Counted from the stretch's first letter, positions 28,474 through 38,324 are shown. The stretch is DNA of 38,324 nt from Vicingaceae bacterium (GCA_029210015.1 JARGOE010000002.1:31360-69683), one strand, 5' to 3'. A program made the numbers and translations. The notes: generated from the letters alone by a model not told the origin.

Positions 28474-30300
28474 AAATTCTATATCTGACAATGATATAGG
28501 ATATTTATTTATGTTCCAAAAATATACTCGAAACTCAGCATTTTGAAAACAAGATGAATTAGAAATAAATTGAAAATCTAACAACCCTCCACCGTCTTTT
28601 ATTTCAACATTTTTAGAATCATAAAAGACCCCTTCACCTAAAGTTTCCCATGTATAAACTAATTTTAGTTTTTTATTTTCATATTCTGCGGGAAGCCTAA
28701 TTTTGCAACTAAAATCATATTGTAAAACAACACCTCTGTGAGATGTTTTATTATCAACGTGAAACAATCCAAGAAATTCATCTGAATTATTTTCTACTCT
28801 AAGAGTTTTCAACACAGATTTTATACTCTTATTAAACTCATTTACAAAAGAATTCTTAACCTCAACCTTTTTGTTAACCTTTTTAAAAATTCGCACGGAA
28901 TAGGGATGTCCATAAAAAGTAATATTCTCTTTAGGATAAAAACTACTCACGCACAATAAGTTGTCATCTTTTAAGCAGTCTTCTAACGAAATTTGTCCTT
29001 CAACCCTAGAATATTGGCCATCCCAAAGCAATAATTCTCCCTCTTTCATATTGCGTGAAGGCTTGTCTTTATCACCAAAATATTTCATATTATCTCTGGT
29101 GCCTTCTTCTGTAAAAGGATTAATGCGAGCTTGGTATGAAAAAGATGGTGGTAAATAATATATTTTCTTATTTTCTCCTTGGCTCTTGTACCAATTGGCC
29201 GCTTTTATTAAAACATCTTGTTCTATCATTAACCTATTATCTATTTGTAAGTTAAATAGGCCGCCAAAAACTATTAAAGCTGAAATAATTAGTGTTAGAA
29301 TATTTATATAGGTTTTATTTATTCTTTTTTCGAGCCATGTAAACATGGTGTTCAACCCTAAAAAAGAAATAAGAGCAAACAAGGGGATTACCGTTGACAA
29401 AACCCTAAAATAGCCAGCAGATGTATACAAGCTTGTCCACCACAAGAAAGAGTGAACCAAAAGAACTGAAATTGCTGGAAAAAGAACTAAAAGAAATAGA
29501 GCGACCTTCTTTTCCTCATATTGTTTTTTTATAAATAAAGAAATCATGCCTAAAACAAATAAAAATGTGGCAACCAAACCAAGAATTTGTTTATATCCTA
29601 ATATAAAATGAAAAAAACTGCCTGTGCCATATGTTCCTTTACTAAAGTAAGGTCTTTCTGTAATAATCCAGAAAAAATTATCATAATAAAAATACCCTGC
29701 AAAGCTAAAGATGATAAAACCTGAAAGGATAAATGGCAAAGCAATAAATTGCTTCTTATAAAGCAAATAAAGCATAAAAAATGGAATAACAATATTACTC
29801 TCGGGTCTAGCAAGTAGTGAGAATGACAATATTAAGGTTCCTAATATAAAATTCTCTTTTAAATAACAATAAAGACTAAGTACAAGAATAGTGCACATTA
29901 ATATTTCTGTCATGCCAGATAACACTGACCAAAAAAATATAGGAGCACCAAAACAAATAAGAATAAGCATCCAACCCTTTTTTATCTTTAAAAGAGTTGT
30001 TATTCTTAATAAAAAAATACTTGAAACAACAAAAAGAAAAATATTAAAGACAACCATTCCTTTAAAGCCTAGTTGGGCAAAAGGTGATGACAAAAAAGTA
30101 AAAAGCGGTTTTCCCCAATGATTTAAAAACAAACGAGGCATTGTCCACGAATATTTTGCCATTTGATAATGAAGTATTCCGTCTCCAGGATCAAGAACTT
30201 TTTCTCCAAAATCTATTAAAAAATAGAAAAAGATTGCAGTACAAAAAAAAATAATTATACTATTAAGGTATTTATAAAGCCTATAAAATATACCTCTCAC
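28456..30300 (-). CDS. Polytopic GT-C-like glycosyltransferase with C-terminal soluble domain
   Basis: Multiple TM helices, first-loop acidic motif (DFGEKVLDPGDGILHYQMAKYSW), soluble tail. Lies 2 nt after the GT2 gene in the same operon. Confidence 0.6.
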   Translation of the reverse strand: MRGIFYRLYKYLNSIIIFFCTAIFFYFLIDFGEKVLDPGDGILHYQMAKYSWTMPRLFLNHWGKPLFTFLSSPFAQLGFKGMVVFNIFLFVVSSIFLLRITTLLKIKKGWMLILICFGAPIFFWSVLSGMTEILMCTILVLSLYCYLKENFILGTLILSFSLLARPESNIVIPFFMLYLLYKKQFIALPFILSGFIIFSFAGYFYYDNFFWIITERPYFSKGTYGTGSFFHFILGYKQILGLVATFLFVLGMISLFIKKQYEEKKVALFLLVLFPAISVLLVHSFLWWTSLYTSAGYFRVLSTVIPLFALISFLGLNTMFTWLEKRINKTYINILTLIISALIVFGGLFNLQIDNRLMIEQDVLIKAANWYKSQGENKKIYYLPPSFSYQARINPFTEEGTRDNMKYFGDKDKPSRNMKEGELLLWDGQYSRVEGQISLEDCLKDDNLLCVSSFYPKENITFYGHPYSVRIFKKVNKKVEVKNSFVNEFNKSIKSVLKTLRVENNSDEFLGLFHVDNKTSHRGVVLQYDFSCKIRLPAEYENKKLKLVYTWETLGEGVFYDSKNVEIKDGGGLLDFQFISNSSCFQNAEFRVYFWNINKYPISLSDIEFSVKAF

Positions 30301-30302
30301 AA

Positions 30303-31016
30303 TTATTTGCTAAAAAGATTATATTTTATGATACAATAAATTGCTCTAAAACCATCTTTCCAGCCAATTTTCTTGCCCTCCTCAAAAGTTCTTCCGTAGT
30401 AAGAAATACCTACTTCATAAATTCTAATTTTAGGCACACGAGAAAGTTTTGCTGTTAACTCAGGTTCGAAGCCAAAGCGCTGTTCTTTAAGTTTTAATCC
30501 TTTTGCAATGTCAGATCTTATTAGCTTATAACACGTTTCCATATCTGTAAGGTTAAGGTTGGTAAACATGTTAGATAAAGAAGTTAAAAACTTATTTCCT
30601 ATGGAATGCCAATAGAATAAAATTCGATGCGGATTACCGCCTAAAAACCTTGAGCCATAAACAACATCTGCAAAGCCAGATAAGATAGGTTTAAGTAGTA
30701 AGTTATATTCTTCTGGATCATATTCTAAATCAGCATCCTGTACAATTAAATAATCCCCGGTAGCTAATTCAATAGCCTTATGAATTGCCGCACCTTTACC
30801 TTTATTTTTTTCTTGTGAAAAAATTTGAATTGGCATATCTGGATTTTTAGCCATATACTCTTTAACTTTTTTTACCGTATCATCAGTAGAAAAATCATTA
30901 ACAATAATTAATTCCTTGACAACACCTCCATCTAAAACAACATCCCTTACTTTGTCTAGTATCAAATGAATTGTTCTTGCTTCGTTATATGCTGGTATTA
31001 AAATCGATAATTTCAT
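30303..31016 (-). CDS. Family 2 glycosyltransferase, polyprenyl-phosphate sugar synthase-like
   Basis: [79 protein letters not shown]. Confidence 0.9.
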   Translation of the reverse strand: MKLSILIPAYNEARTIHLILDKVRDVVLDGGVVKELIIVNDFSTDDTVKKVKEYMAKNPDMPIQIFSQEKNKGKGAAIHKAIELATGDYLIVQDADLEYDPEEYNLLLKPILSGFADVVYGSRFLGGNPHRILFYWHSIGNKFLTSLSNMFTNLNLTDMETCYKLIRSDIAKGLKLKEQRFGFEPELTAKLSRVPKIRIYEVGISYYGRTFEEGKKIGWKDGFRAIYCIIKYNLFSK

Positions 31017-31066
31017 TCTTGCATTTTATTAATGTCACAAAATAACACAATTTAGGGGTCTTTTTA

Positions 31067-32503
31067 TCATTGTTTGATTTCTTCTGTATAAATCAGCGTA
31101 TATGGAAGCTTAAAAAACCCGTTATACCCTTGGTTTGTCCAATAATTAGGGTCTGCACTAATGTCCATAACAAACAAGGTTTTAGGCATAAACACAATAG
31201 GCTTCAAAACAATTTCTTTTGGAGGGTTTTCTTGATTATTGATTAAAATAGCATGTCTATTTTTCATTTGTTTGTCAAAATTATTCGCGTCTCCAGAAAA
31301 TATATCTGACAGGCCATTAAAGCCGTTTCCAGTAAATAATAAACTAGCAACCAGAAGAATAAAACACACTTTTTTAGGTAATTTAAAATTAAGCTTAATC
31401 CCTTTTTTCTCTAAGAAACCAAACCAAACAGCAACATTTAAAAACCAAACAATAATAAAAAAGAAATAGGCAATGTTTAGTGTTCTATGCTGTCCAAGAA
31501 TACCCGTATACCAATATGGTGGAATAACACACAATAAAATAATTATTGGCAACAAACTTAATATTAGCCACTTATTAACTTGTAAAAGACTAATTAACCA
31601 ACTTGGTTTATGCTTTAATTTACCTATAAACCTATAAAAAAGAACGCTCGCAGCAATTAATGGTAAAGAGAAAGTCCATAAAAACCCAAAACGACACAAC
31701 TGTAAAAAAGACATTAAAAAAGTATGACCTAAATCTCCTTTTAAAGGGTACATTCCTTCTCTATATGAATTTCCTGGGGCAAAAATCATAAAGGAAGCAA
31801 ACACAATAGAAAACAAAAAAAGAAATAGCGCTGTGTTCTTTCCTTTATTCCTTAGCAAAAACATTACTAAGCAAAAAACCATAAGAAAGAAAACCAAAAG
31901 CAAAGTTAAAACCTCATTAAAACCACAAGACAAAAAAAGTAAAAGAGTAGATAAAACAAAGTTTATATGCCTATATGGATAGGTAAAAAGTTTAAGAATT
32001 GACCACAAAAAAAACAAGGAGAAAATAAGCCCTAACACATATATTGACGATCCTGTATGCCAATATATTCCTTCCGAAATAATAGGCATATTGTTTAAAA
32101 AGAGCAACGTTAAAACACTAGATAAAACCAAAACACCTGATTTACCATTACATATTTTTAAAGCTTGAACAAAAATAAAGTTGCCTATTAATAACAGTAA
32201 AATTAAAACAAATGGAAAAACCTTATAACCTACAAAACTATTAAAAGCTATAGGGCTAGCATACATAAAAATATTAGAAACATACCTACCATTCATTGTG
32301 AGGTAAGAATTTTTTAACAGCTCATAAAAGCTTTCATTTTCTTGAAACTGAAAAGCAAAACCAAAATCTTCAGCAATAGGATTAGAAAAAAAAGCTAAAT
32401 AACAATATGGCAGAAAAAGAAGAAGAAGAAAAAAAAGACCCGATTTTAGCTTAAAACTTTTAGACACCTGAAGATTTTTAGTTTTGTAAATGTAATAAAT
32501 CAT
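31067..32503 (-). CDS. Polytopic membrane protein, DUF6056-like
   Basis: At least 10 hydrophobic segments; N-terminal loop NPIAEDFGFAFQFQENESFYELLKNSYLTMNGRYVSN resembles the acidic-loop region of DUF6056 / GT-C-like proteins. Confidence 0.55.
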   Translation of the reverse strand: MIYYIYKTKNLQVSKSFKLKSGLFFLLLLFLPYCYLAFFSNPIAEDFGFAFQFQENESFYELLKNSYLTMNGRYVSNIFMYASPIAFNSFVGYKVFPFVLILLLLIGNFIFVQALKICNGKSGVLVLSSVLTLLFLNNMPIISEGIYWHTGSSIYVLGLIFSLFFLWSILKLFTYPYRHINFVLSTLLLFLSCGFNEVLTLLLVFFLMVFCLVMFLLRNKGKNTALFLFLFSIVFASFMIFAPGNSYREGMYPLKGDLGHTFLMSFLQLCRFGFLWTFSLPLIAASVLFYRFIGKLKHKPSWLISLLQVNKWLILSLLPIIILLCVIPPYWYTGILGQHRTLNIAYFFFIIVWFLNVAVWFGFLEKKGIKLNFKLPKKVCFILLVASLLFTGNGFNGLSDIFSGDANNFDKQMKNRHAILINNQENPPKEIVLKPIVFMPKTLFVMDISADPNYWTNQGYNGFFKLPYTLIYTEEIKQ

Positions 32504-32700
32504 TGCTTACACACAAAGCCTTGATAATCAATGTTTTAAAAACATTTCGATATTTCGGTTTTCTTTGAAAATTAGGGCTAACATACCGCAGCAGCACATT
32601 AAGCTCTTAAATCGCTTAAAAATGGCTTATTTAGTATAAAACAACACCCTTTCAAGAACAACATGTAAAAGTCATTATAGAAAACAAAAATTTAGCATAT

Positions 32701-32716
32701 TGTTTCACGTGGAACA
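32701..32716. promoter_or_regulatory. parS: parS-like ParB binding site, 3' side of mnmG
   Basis: TGTTTCACGTGGAACA; reverse complement TGTTCCACGTGAAACA exactly fits TGTTNCACGTGAAACA. Confidence 0.85.
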
Positions 32717-32721
32717 AAAAC

Positions 32722-34584
32722 CTATCTACCCATAAAAACCATTAAGACAGAAATGTCTGATGGTGATATCCCGCTTATACGAGAAGCTTGTCCAACTGTT
32801 TTAGGCTTAACATGAGTAAGCTTTTCAACAGCTTCAGCAGAAAGTGAGCTCAATTTAGAATAATCTATATCGTCATAAATTTTAATGTTTTCTAGGCGCA
32901 TAATCTTCTCAGCAACATCTTTTTCGCGCTTGATATACCCATCATATTTCATTAAAATTTCTGCACTTTCAATTTCTTCTTCTGTGTGTTCTTTTATACT
33001 TTCTCCTAATTTTTGATTAACCAAACTCAAGTCATTTATATTAATATTTGGTCTTGTTATAACAGATACTGCTTTAACTTTTTGCTTAATAGGCGAAGAG
33101 TTTTGCTTAGATAAATAGGTGTTTACTTCATCTGGAACTAGGCTAGTTTTTTCAAAGTCTTTTATGATTTTGTTAATGTTTTTTCGCTTCAACTCTACTT
33201 GCCTCATTCTTGTTTCATCCGCTAATCCTAATTCAAAAGCAAGAGGAGTTAGTCTGACATCAGCATTGTCTTGGCGTAATAAAATTCTATATTCAGCCCT
33301 CGATGTAAACATTCTATAAGGTTCTGTAGTCCCCTTGGTAATTAAATCATCTATTAACACACCTATGTAGGCTTGATCTCTTTTTAAGACAAATGGTACC
33401 TTATTATTGATTTTTAAATGAGCATTAACACCTGCCATTAAACCTTGCCCTGCAGCTTCTTCATATCCTGTCGTTCCATTTATTTGCCCAGCAAAATATA
33501 GGCCCTGAACTAATTTTGTTTCCAAAGTATTTTTTAATTGAGTAGGTTGAAAAAAGTCATACTCTATAGCATAACCAGGCCTAAACATTTTAGCATTCTC
33601 AAAGCCTGGAATTAATTGCATTGCTTCATATTGAACTTCTTCAGGTAAAGATGTAGAAAAACCATTTAAATAAATCTCACAAGTAGTCCACCCTTCTGGC
33701 TCAATAAATAATTGATGTCTTTCTCTTTCAGAAAAACGTACAATTTTATCTTCAATAGAAGGACAATACCTTGGTCCTAACCCTTGAATTCTGCCTGCAA
33801 ACATAGGTGATTTTTCAAAGCCAGTTTGTAGAACATCATGAACATTTTGGTTGGTATATGAAATAAAACAACTTCTTTGGTTTTCTAATTTTGGCATGTC
33901 TTTATAAGAAAAACATCCTGGTTTTTCATCTCCTGGTTGCTCTTCCATTTTAGAATAATCTAAACTTCTCCCATCAACTCTAGGTGGTGTACCAGTCTTC
34001 ATTCTGCCGCTTTTAAAACCTAAGTTTATAAGCTTATCTGTAAGGCCAACAGATGGTCTTGCGCCTGCTCTTCCGCCTCCAAATTGCTTCTCTCCTATAT
34101 GTATTAAACCATTTAAAAATGTTCCGTTTGTAAGTATAACAGATTTAGACCTAAACTCAACTCCTATCTGTGTTTTAACACCCAAACACATCCCGTTTTC
34201 AACAATTAAATCAACAACCATATCTTGCCAAAAATCTACTCCTTTAGTATCTTCTAGGGCTTGTCTCCACTCTTTTGAAAAGAGCATTCTGTCGTTCTGT
34301 GTTCTTGGGCTCCACATTGCAGGCCCTTTTGAACGATTTAACATCTTAAATTGAATAGCACTTTTATCACTAATAATTCCTGAATAACCACCTAAAGCAT
34401 CAATCTCTCTAACAATTTGCCCCTTAGCAACACCCCCCATAGCAGGGTTGCAGCTCATTTGAGCAATAGTATCCATATTCATAGTAATCAACAAGGCGTT
34501 AGACCCCATATTGGCAGCAGCAGCCACTGCTTCACAACCAGCATGACCACCACCAACAACTATTACATCGTACTCTTTCTTCAT
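32722..34584 (-). CDS. mnmG: tRNA uridine-5-carboxymethylaminomethyl(34) synthesis enzyme MnmG (GidA)
   Basis: [91 protein letters not shown]. Confidence 0.98.
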   Translation of the reverse strand: MKKEYDVIVVGGGHAGCEAVAAAANMGSNALLITMNMDTIAQMSCNPAMGGVAKGQIVREIDALGGYSGIISDKSAIQFKMLNRSKGPAMWSPRTQNDRMLFSKEWRQALEDTKGVDFWQDMVVDLIVENGMCLGVKTQIGVEFRSKSVILTNGTFLNGLIHIGEKQFGGGRAGARPSVGLTDKLINLGFKSGRMKTGTPPRVDGRSLDYSKMEEQPGDEKPGCFSYKDMPKLENQRSCFISYTNQNVHDVLQTGFEKSPMFAGRIQGLGPRYCPSIEDKIVRFSERERHQLFIEPEGWTTCEIYLNGFSTSLPEEVQYEAMQLIPGFENAKMFRPGYAIEYDFFQPTQLKNTLETKLVQGLYFAGQINGTTGYEEAAGQGLMAGVNAHLKINNKVPFVLKRDQAYIGVLIDDLITKGTTEPYRMFTSRAEYRILLRQDNADVRLTPLAFELGLADETRMRQVELKRKNINKIIKDFEKTSLVPDEVNTYLSKQNSSPIKQKVKAVSVITRPNININDLSLVNQKLGESIKEHTEEEIESAEILMKYDGYIKREKDVAEKIMRLENIKIYDDIDYSKLSSLSAEAVEKLTHVKPKTVGQASRISGISPSDISVLMVFMGR

Positions 34585-34592
34585 TTTAAAAA

Positions 34593-34608
34593 TGTTTCAC
34601 GTGGAACA
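34593..34608. promoter_or_regulatory. parS: parS-like ParB binding site, 5' side of mnmG
   Basis: Second identical copy of TGTTTCACGTGGAACA, in the 29-nt gap between ybeY and mnmG. Confidence 0.85.
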
Positions 34609-34613
34609 ATTAA

Positions 34614-35045
34614 TTAATTTTTAAGCAAAGATAAATAAAAATCTTCCTTAGCAGTCATCTCTTCCTGCTGTTCATCTGTCTTATCATTATACCCTACAAG
34701 ATGCAAAACCCCATGAACAATAACACGATGAAGCTCATTGATAAAATCTACATTATAAGTTTTGGCGTTTTCTTTCACACGGTCGATACTAATAAAAATA
34801 TCGGAATTCAAAATGTCTTTTTCACAATAATTAAATGTAATTATATCAGTATAAGTATCATGATCTAAATGTTCTAAATTTATTTTATGGAGAAAATCAT
34901 CAGAACAAAAGATATAAGAAATCTCTCCCAAAACCTTGTTTTCTGAAAGAATAGTTTTGTGTATCCAATCAATTGTCGGTGCAGTATTTTTTAACTCAAA
35001 AGAAGTGTCTTCCGAATAAAAAGAAATGCTAGAAGATAAAGACAT
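34614..35045 (-). CDS. ybeY: Endoribonuclease YbeY (rRNA maturation RNase)
   Basis: DTYTDIITFNY, ELHRVIVHGVLHLVGYNDKTDEQQEEM (HGxLHxxGYDH-like metal motif). Confidence 0.92.
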   Translation of the reverse strand: MSLSSSISFYSEDTSFELKNTAPTIDWIHKTILSENKVLGEISYIFCSDDFLHKINLEHLDHDTYTDIITFNYCEKDILNSDIFISIDRVKENAKTYNVDFINELHRVIVHGVLHLVGYNDKTDEQQEEMTAKEDFYLSLLKN

Positions 35046-35464
35046 TAATTGGCTGATATAGAGAATTTTAACTTGATTTTTCTACCCTCATTTTCAAAAG
35101 AAATATCATCGGCTAAAGTGCGCATTAAGAATATGCCTCGCCCACTTAATTTTTCTAAATTTTCAGGCATGGTAGGGTCAGGCACCTTTGTGTAGTCAAA
35201 ACCAGCACCCTCATCTTCAACAACAAACTCTATTGTGTCTGGGTTGCCAACAATGTCTAAACATACCTTTTTTGATGAGTCTAAATGATTGCCATGTGTA
35301 ATGGCGTTGTTTACAGCCTCAGTAATTGCGATTAAAATGTTTCCATAATCGTCTTCACAAATAGCAAATTGATCACACAAATCATCGACATAATTTTCGA
35401 TTTTTGTTAAACTTTCTAGTTGAGATATTAATTCAAATCTCTGAACGATTCCTTCCTGGGTCAT
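35045..35464 (-). CDS. RsbW/SpoIIAB-like HATPase_c protein (anti-sigma-type serine kinase fold)
   Basis: ILIAITEAVNNAITHGNH (N box), VEDEGAGFDYTKVPDP (G1), SGRGIFLMRTLADDISF (G2). Confidence 0.88.
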   Translation of the reverse strand: MTQEGIVQRFELISQLESLTKIENYVDDLCDQFAICEDDYGNILIAITEAVNNAITHGNHLDSSKKVCLDIVGNPDTIEFVVEDEGAGFDYTKVPDPTMPENLEKLSGRGIFLMRTLADDISFENEGRKIKLKFSISAN

Positions 35465-38324
35465 TTATTGATGTTTTGAAAATATTGTGTTACTTTTTTC
35501 TTATAAAAATTATTCAAATTAGGAGGTGTTGTTTTAATTAAATCCACCTCTTGATCTTTTTCTTTTGTATAGTCAAAATAAAACTCGGGGTTGCTTTTTT
35601 CATTATCTCTTCCTTCTTTAGACTCTCTTCTGTCGTCCCACTCACGTTCGCGCTCAGCTTTTTCAGACTCTAATAACCTTGTTAAAATTTCTTGTTGTCT
35701 GTTAATTGTTTCTTGGGTAATACGTTTATTTACAATATCTGTTTCGTTTTCTTCCATTAATTTCGACATTCCATTTAAACCAGCGCCCCCCCCTTCTTTT
35801 CTTAACTCATTTATAGCCTCTCTAATTTTTGCTTGTTCTGCTGCCATTTTAGCTAAAGATTCGCTCATTCCGCCTTTGCCTTGACCCGTTCCTTGACCCT
35901 CACCCTTCTTTTCTCCAGGTTTTTTCCCTTTACCTGGTTTATTTCCTTCTTCCATCATTTTTTTCATCTGCTCTAATTGCTCACTCAACTTTTGTTGCAT
36001 TTTTTTTATTCCAGCCATGCCTGGTTTTGGTTTCCCATTGCCGCCTGGTTTATTACAACTGCCCTCTCCTGGTTTTTGTTGAGCCTGCTTCTGCATTTGT
36101 TGTAATGCTTCATCAAATAATAAAGCTAAATTATTAATTGATGTCATTACAAACTGTTGGCTTGATGCTGCCATGGCTGTTTGTCTCTCAGCCATAAAAC
36201 CTAAAGTTTTATCCATATAATTATTAATCAAACCTATTTCTTTATTTATTGTAGATTCTAACTGAACAACCCTCTTACTTAATGCAAACAAAGAATCTTC
36301 AATCATTTTAGCATCATCTTTTAATTTTTTCTGTTTTTGAGTAATGGCTACATACTCTGGACTTTTCCTGTTCATTCCTTTATATGTTTCCATTAAACCT
36401 TCTTGTTCAAAAGAAAGATGAATTAAGTTATCTAAGAGTTGTCTTAAAGCATCCATATCTTCCCCTTGGTTTTGAGCGTCTTGTTGCATTGATGCCATTT
36501 GTTGCGACATTTCTTTCATTTTTCCAGCTGCACTTTTTTGAGATTCAGATGATTTTTTGTTTTTATTTTTTTCAAGCTGATCAGAACTGTTTTTCATGTC
36601 CTCAGAAACACTTTCTTGTTGCTCTTTAGTATCCTCCATTCCGTTCGGACGTTCTAGATCTTTATCCATTTTATTTAGCTCATCAAGCTCTTCTTTAACT
36701 TTATCAAACTCTTTATTTAATTCCTCTTGTTTTTTGTTCAGTTCTTCGTTGCTTTCTTTTTTGTCTTTGGTATCCTCAGAAAGCTGCTCTTGTTTGTCCG
36801 CCAAATCATCTAGTTTGTTTTTAACTTCATCCAGCTTTTGTTCAAACTCCATTTGTTTAAACAACTCTAAAGACCTGTCAAGCTCTTTTTCTAAATCTTC
36901 ATTAGACATTTCCATTTTATCTAACTCATTTTCCAGCATATTCTTGTCTAGTTTTTCCATCATCTCTTGTAGTTTCTCCATCATCTCTTTCATCTCATCA
37001 GTCATCAACTCATCAAAGAGTTTTTGTAATTGGTCTTGTTTTTCTAAAACTTCTTGGCTGTACTTTTTGTATTCGTTTTGTTGTTGGTTGTTCTGTTGAT
37101 TTTCATTTCGTATCTCGTTTACTTTCTTCTCCAGCTCTTTTTGTTTTTCCAACAAGTCTTTAAGTTTTTGCTTCTCTTCCCAGCCAATTTCTTTTTTTTC
37201 AGCTAATTTTTTCTTTAGTTCTTCTAAATCTTTTTGTATTTGTTTTGCTTCAGTGATGCTTTCTGAAAAATTCTTTTTAATGTCTTTATTGCTTTTTGAT
37301 GTTTGTGCATTTCGTTCGTCTATGGATTTAGATTTAAAAGTTTTTAAGTTTGTTTTTGCAGACTTTCGACCATTTACACCATCATTGTCCCAAACCTCGA
37401 AATAATAACTTATTTCATCTCCTGGCAAAATGTTTAATTCTTCTAAATTCCAAAAATGGAAAAACTCATCAATAGTTGTTGATGTGTTAAACGGAACCCC
37501 AACTGTTTTTAATTGGTTTCGATTAGGTAATGAATCGATTTTTGTGGTTATTCTGTAGTTAAACTTTAAAGCTGTAAAACCATAGTCATCGCCTATTTCC
37601 CCCCTAAAATATAAACGATTGTTATTGGTTGAGTCTCTTTTTTCGGTTACATCAATTGTTGGGAACTTATCGGGAATTACTTGAAGCGAATACAAGACAG
37701 TATCTCCATTTTTTACATATTGATTAGACGGAACAAAAGCATAACCTAAGTTTTGGGCCGCTTTTTTAGTAAAAGAAACTTGTTGGTTGGCAGGTTTTAA
37801 TTGATACAGGCTATCCCCCAATATAAAGTTTAAATAATCCGCATCTTCTGTTTTGATGTTCCACTTTATTAGAGCTCCCTCAGGCAAAACTAAATCGCCA
37901 GTATTTTGAAGGGTTTCTGTTGGCTTGTTTAAATATTTAGGATAATTAATATTAACAGAAAAGCTAGTTAAAATTGGGTTAGGTATTACTTTAAGCTCAC
38001 GCTCTTGAGAATAAAACCCCGAAGCATAAAGCTTAAAAGTGTTGTTTTTTTGAACATTTTTAAAGGTGTATGAATAGCTTCGCTTGTCTGATTTACTTAA
38101 TGAATATTTGTTTCCATTGCTTTCTATATATATTTTATCTGGTAATTGATTCCCAGAAACCTCTACTTCTAAATTAAAATCTTTGTTTTTTAAAACCACC
38201 AAATTGCTGTTAGCTATTTCCATTTTAAATGGAGCCATTGGTGCAATATAGGTGTTGTGATTTACCAGCCTATCTGTTCCTTCGGTAAAAACTTTTGGGG
38301 CAGTAATAGAAATCCCAACAATTA
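35461..38324 (-). CDS. DUF4175-like coiled-coil protein, N-terminus beyond the window
   Basis: Frame stays open upstream of the listed ATG (38238) to the window edge (...IVGISITAPKVFTEGTDRLVNHNTYIAPMAPFKM). Long Q/K/E/M-rich coiled coil and EYVAITQKQKKLKDDAKMIEDSLFALSKRV segment. Confidence 0.75.
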   Translation of the reverse strand, partial: IVGISITAPKVFTEGTDRLVNHNTYIAPMAPFKMEIANSNLVVLKNKDFNLEVEVSGNQLPDKIYIESNGNKYSLSKSDKRSYSYTFKNVQKNNTFKLYASGFYSQERELKVIPNPILTSFSVNINYPKYLNKPTETLQNTGDLVLPEGALIKWNIKTEDADYLNFILGDSLYQLKPANQQVSFTKKAAQNLGYAFVPSNQYVKNGDTVLYSLQVIPDKFPTIDVTEKRDSTNNNRLYFRGEIGDDYGFTALKFNYRITTKIDSLPNRNQLKTVGVPFNTSTTIDEFFHFWNLEELNILPGDEISYYFEVWDNDGVNGRKSAKTNLKTFKSKSIDERNAQTSKSNKDIKKNFSESITEAKQIQKDLEELKKKLAEKKEIGWEEKQKLKDLLEKQKELEKKVNEIRNENQQNNQQQNEYKKYSQEVLEKQDQLQKLFDELMTDEMKEMMEKLQEMMEKLDKNMLENELDKMEMSNEDLEKELDRSLELFKQMEFEQKLDEVKNKLDDLADKQEQLSEDTKDKKESNEELNKKQEELNKEFDKVKEELDELNKMDKDLERPNGMEDTKEQQESVSEDMKNSSDQLEKNKNKKSSESQKSAAGKMKEMSQQMASMQQDAQNQGEDMDALRQLLDNLIHLSFEQEGLMETYKGMNRKSPEYVAITQKQKKLKDDAKMIEDSLFALSKRVVQLESTINKEIGLINNYMDKTLGFMAERQTAMAASSQQFVMTSINNLALLFDEALQQMQKQAQQKPGEGSCNKPGGNGKPKPGMAGIKKMQQKLSEQLEQMKKMMEEGNKPGKGKKPGEKKGEGQGTGQGKGGMSESLAKMAAEQAKIREAINELRKEGGGAGLNGMSKLMEENETDIVNKRITQETINRQQEILTRLLESEKAEREREWDDRRESKEGRDNEKSNPEFYFDYTKEKDQEVDLIKTTPPNLNNFYKKKVTQYFQNINK

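Noticed and set aside
30243-30251. A9 run in the GT-C-like gene as a phase-variation tract
   Set aside because: Encodes Phe-rich transmembrane helix in AT-rich DNA; expected from composition.
32504-32700. Intergenic region as oriC
   Set aside because: Only one weak DnaA-box-like match (TTACACACA); no cluster of boxes or clear unwinding element. Being near the origin remains possible because of parS.
36596-37099. 167-aa plus-strand Ser/Leu/Phe-rich ORF
   Set aside because: Complement of the Glu/Lys-rich coiled coil of the DUF4175-like gene; composition artefact.

Overview
AT-rich chromosomal window with Bacteroidota (Flavobacteriales-like) traits: type IX secretion (T9SS) type B C-terminal domains, TAnnTTTG-type -7 promoter boxes and a DUF4175/ATPase/ybeY/mnmG gene cluster. 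The left part (1-18.3 kb) mixes housekeeping genes (asd, lepA, metF, ribE) with large secreted surface proteins: a lamin-tail protein cut by the left edge, two tandem paralogous PKD/Ig-like T9SS proteins, and one FN3-rich T9SS protein. The middle (18.4-22 kb) has mqnC, an M17 aminopeptidase and pdxA. From 22 to 32.5 kb there is an envelope/glycan locus: two overlapping CotH-kinase genes and a clan-A glycosidase lipoprotein, convergent with a GT2 / GT-C-like / DUF6056-like operon. The right end is the DUF4175-HATPase-ybeY-mnmG cluster, with two identical 16-bp parS-like sites (TGTTTCACGTGGAACA) placed exactly on either side of mnmG. No tRNA, rRNA, CRISPR array or transposase was seen. The two most interesting items are the parS bracketing of mnmG and the CotH/glycosidase/glycosyltransferase locus. 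All family calls come from reading protein motifs; no database search was run.
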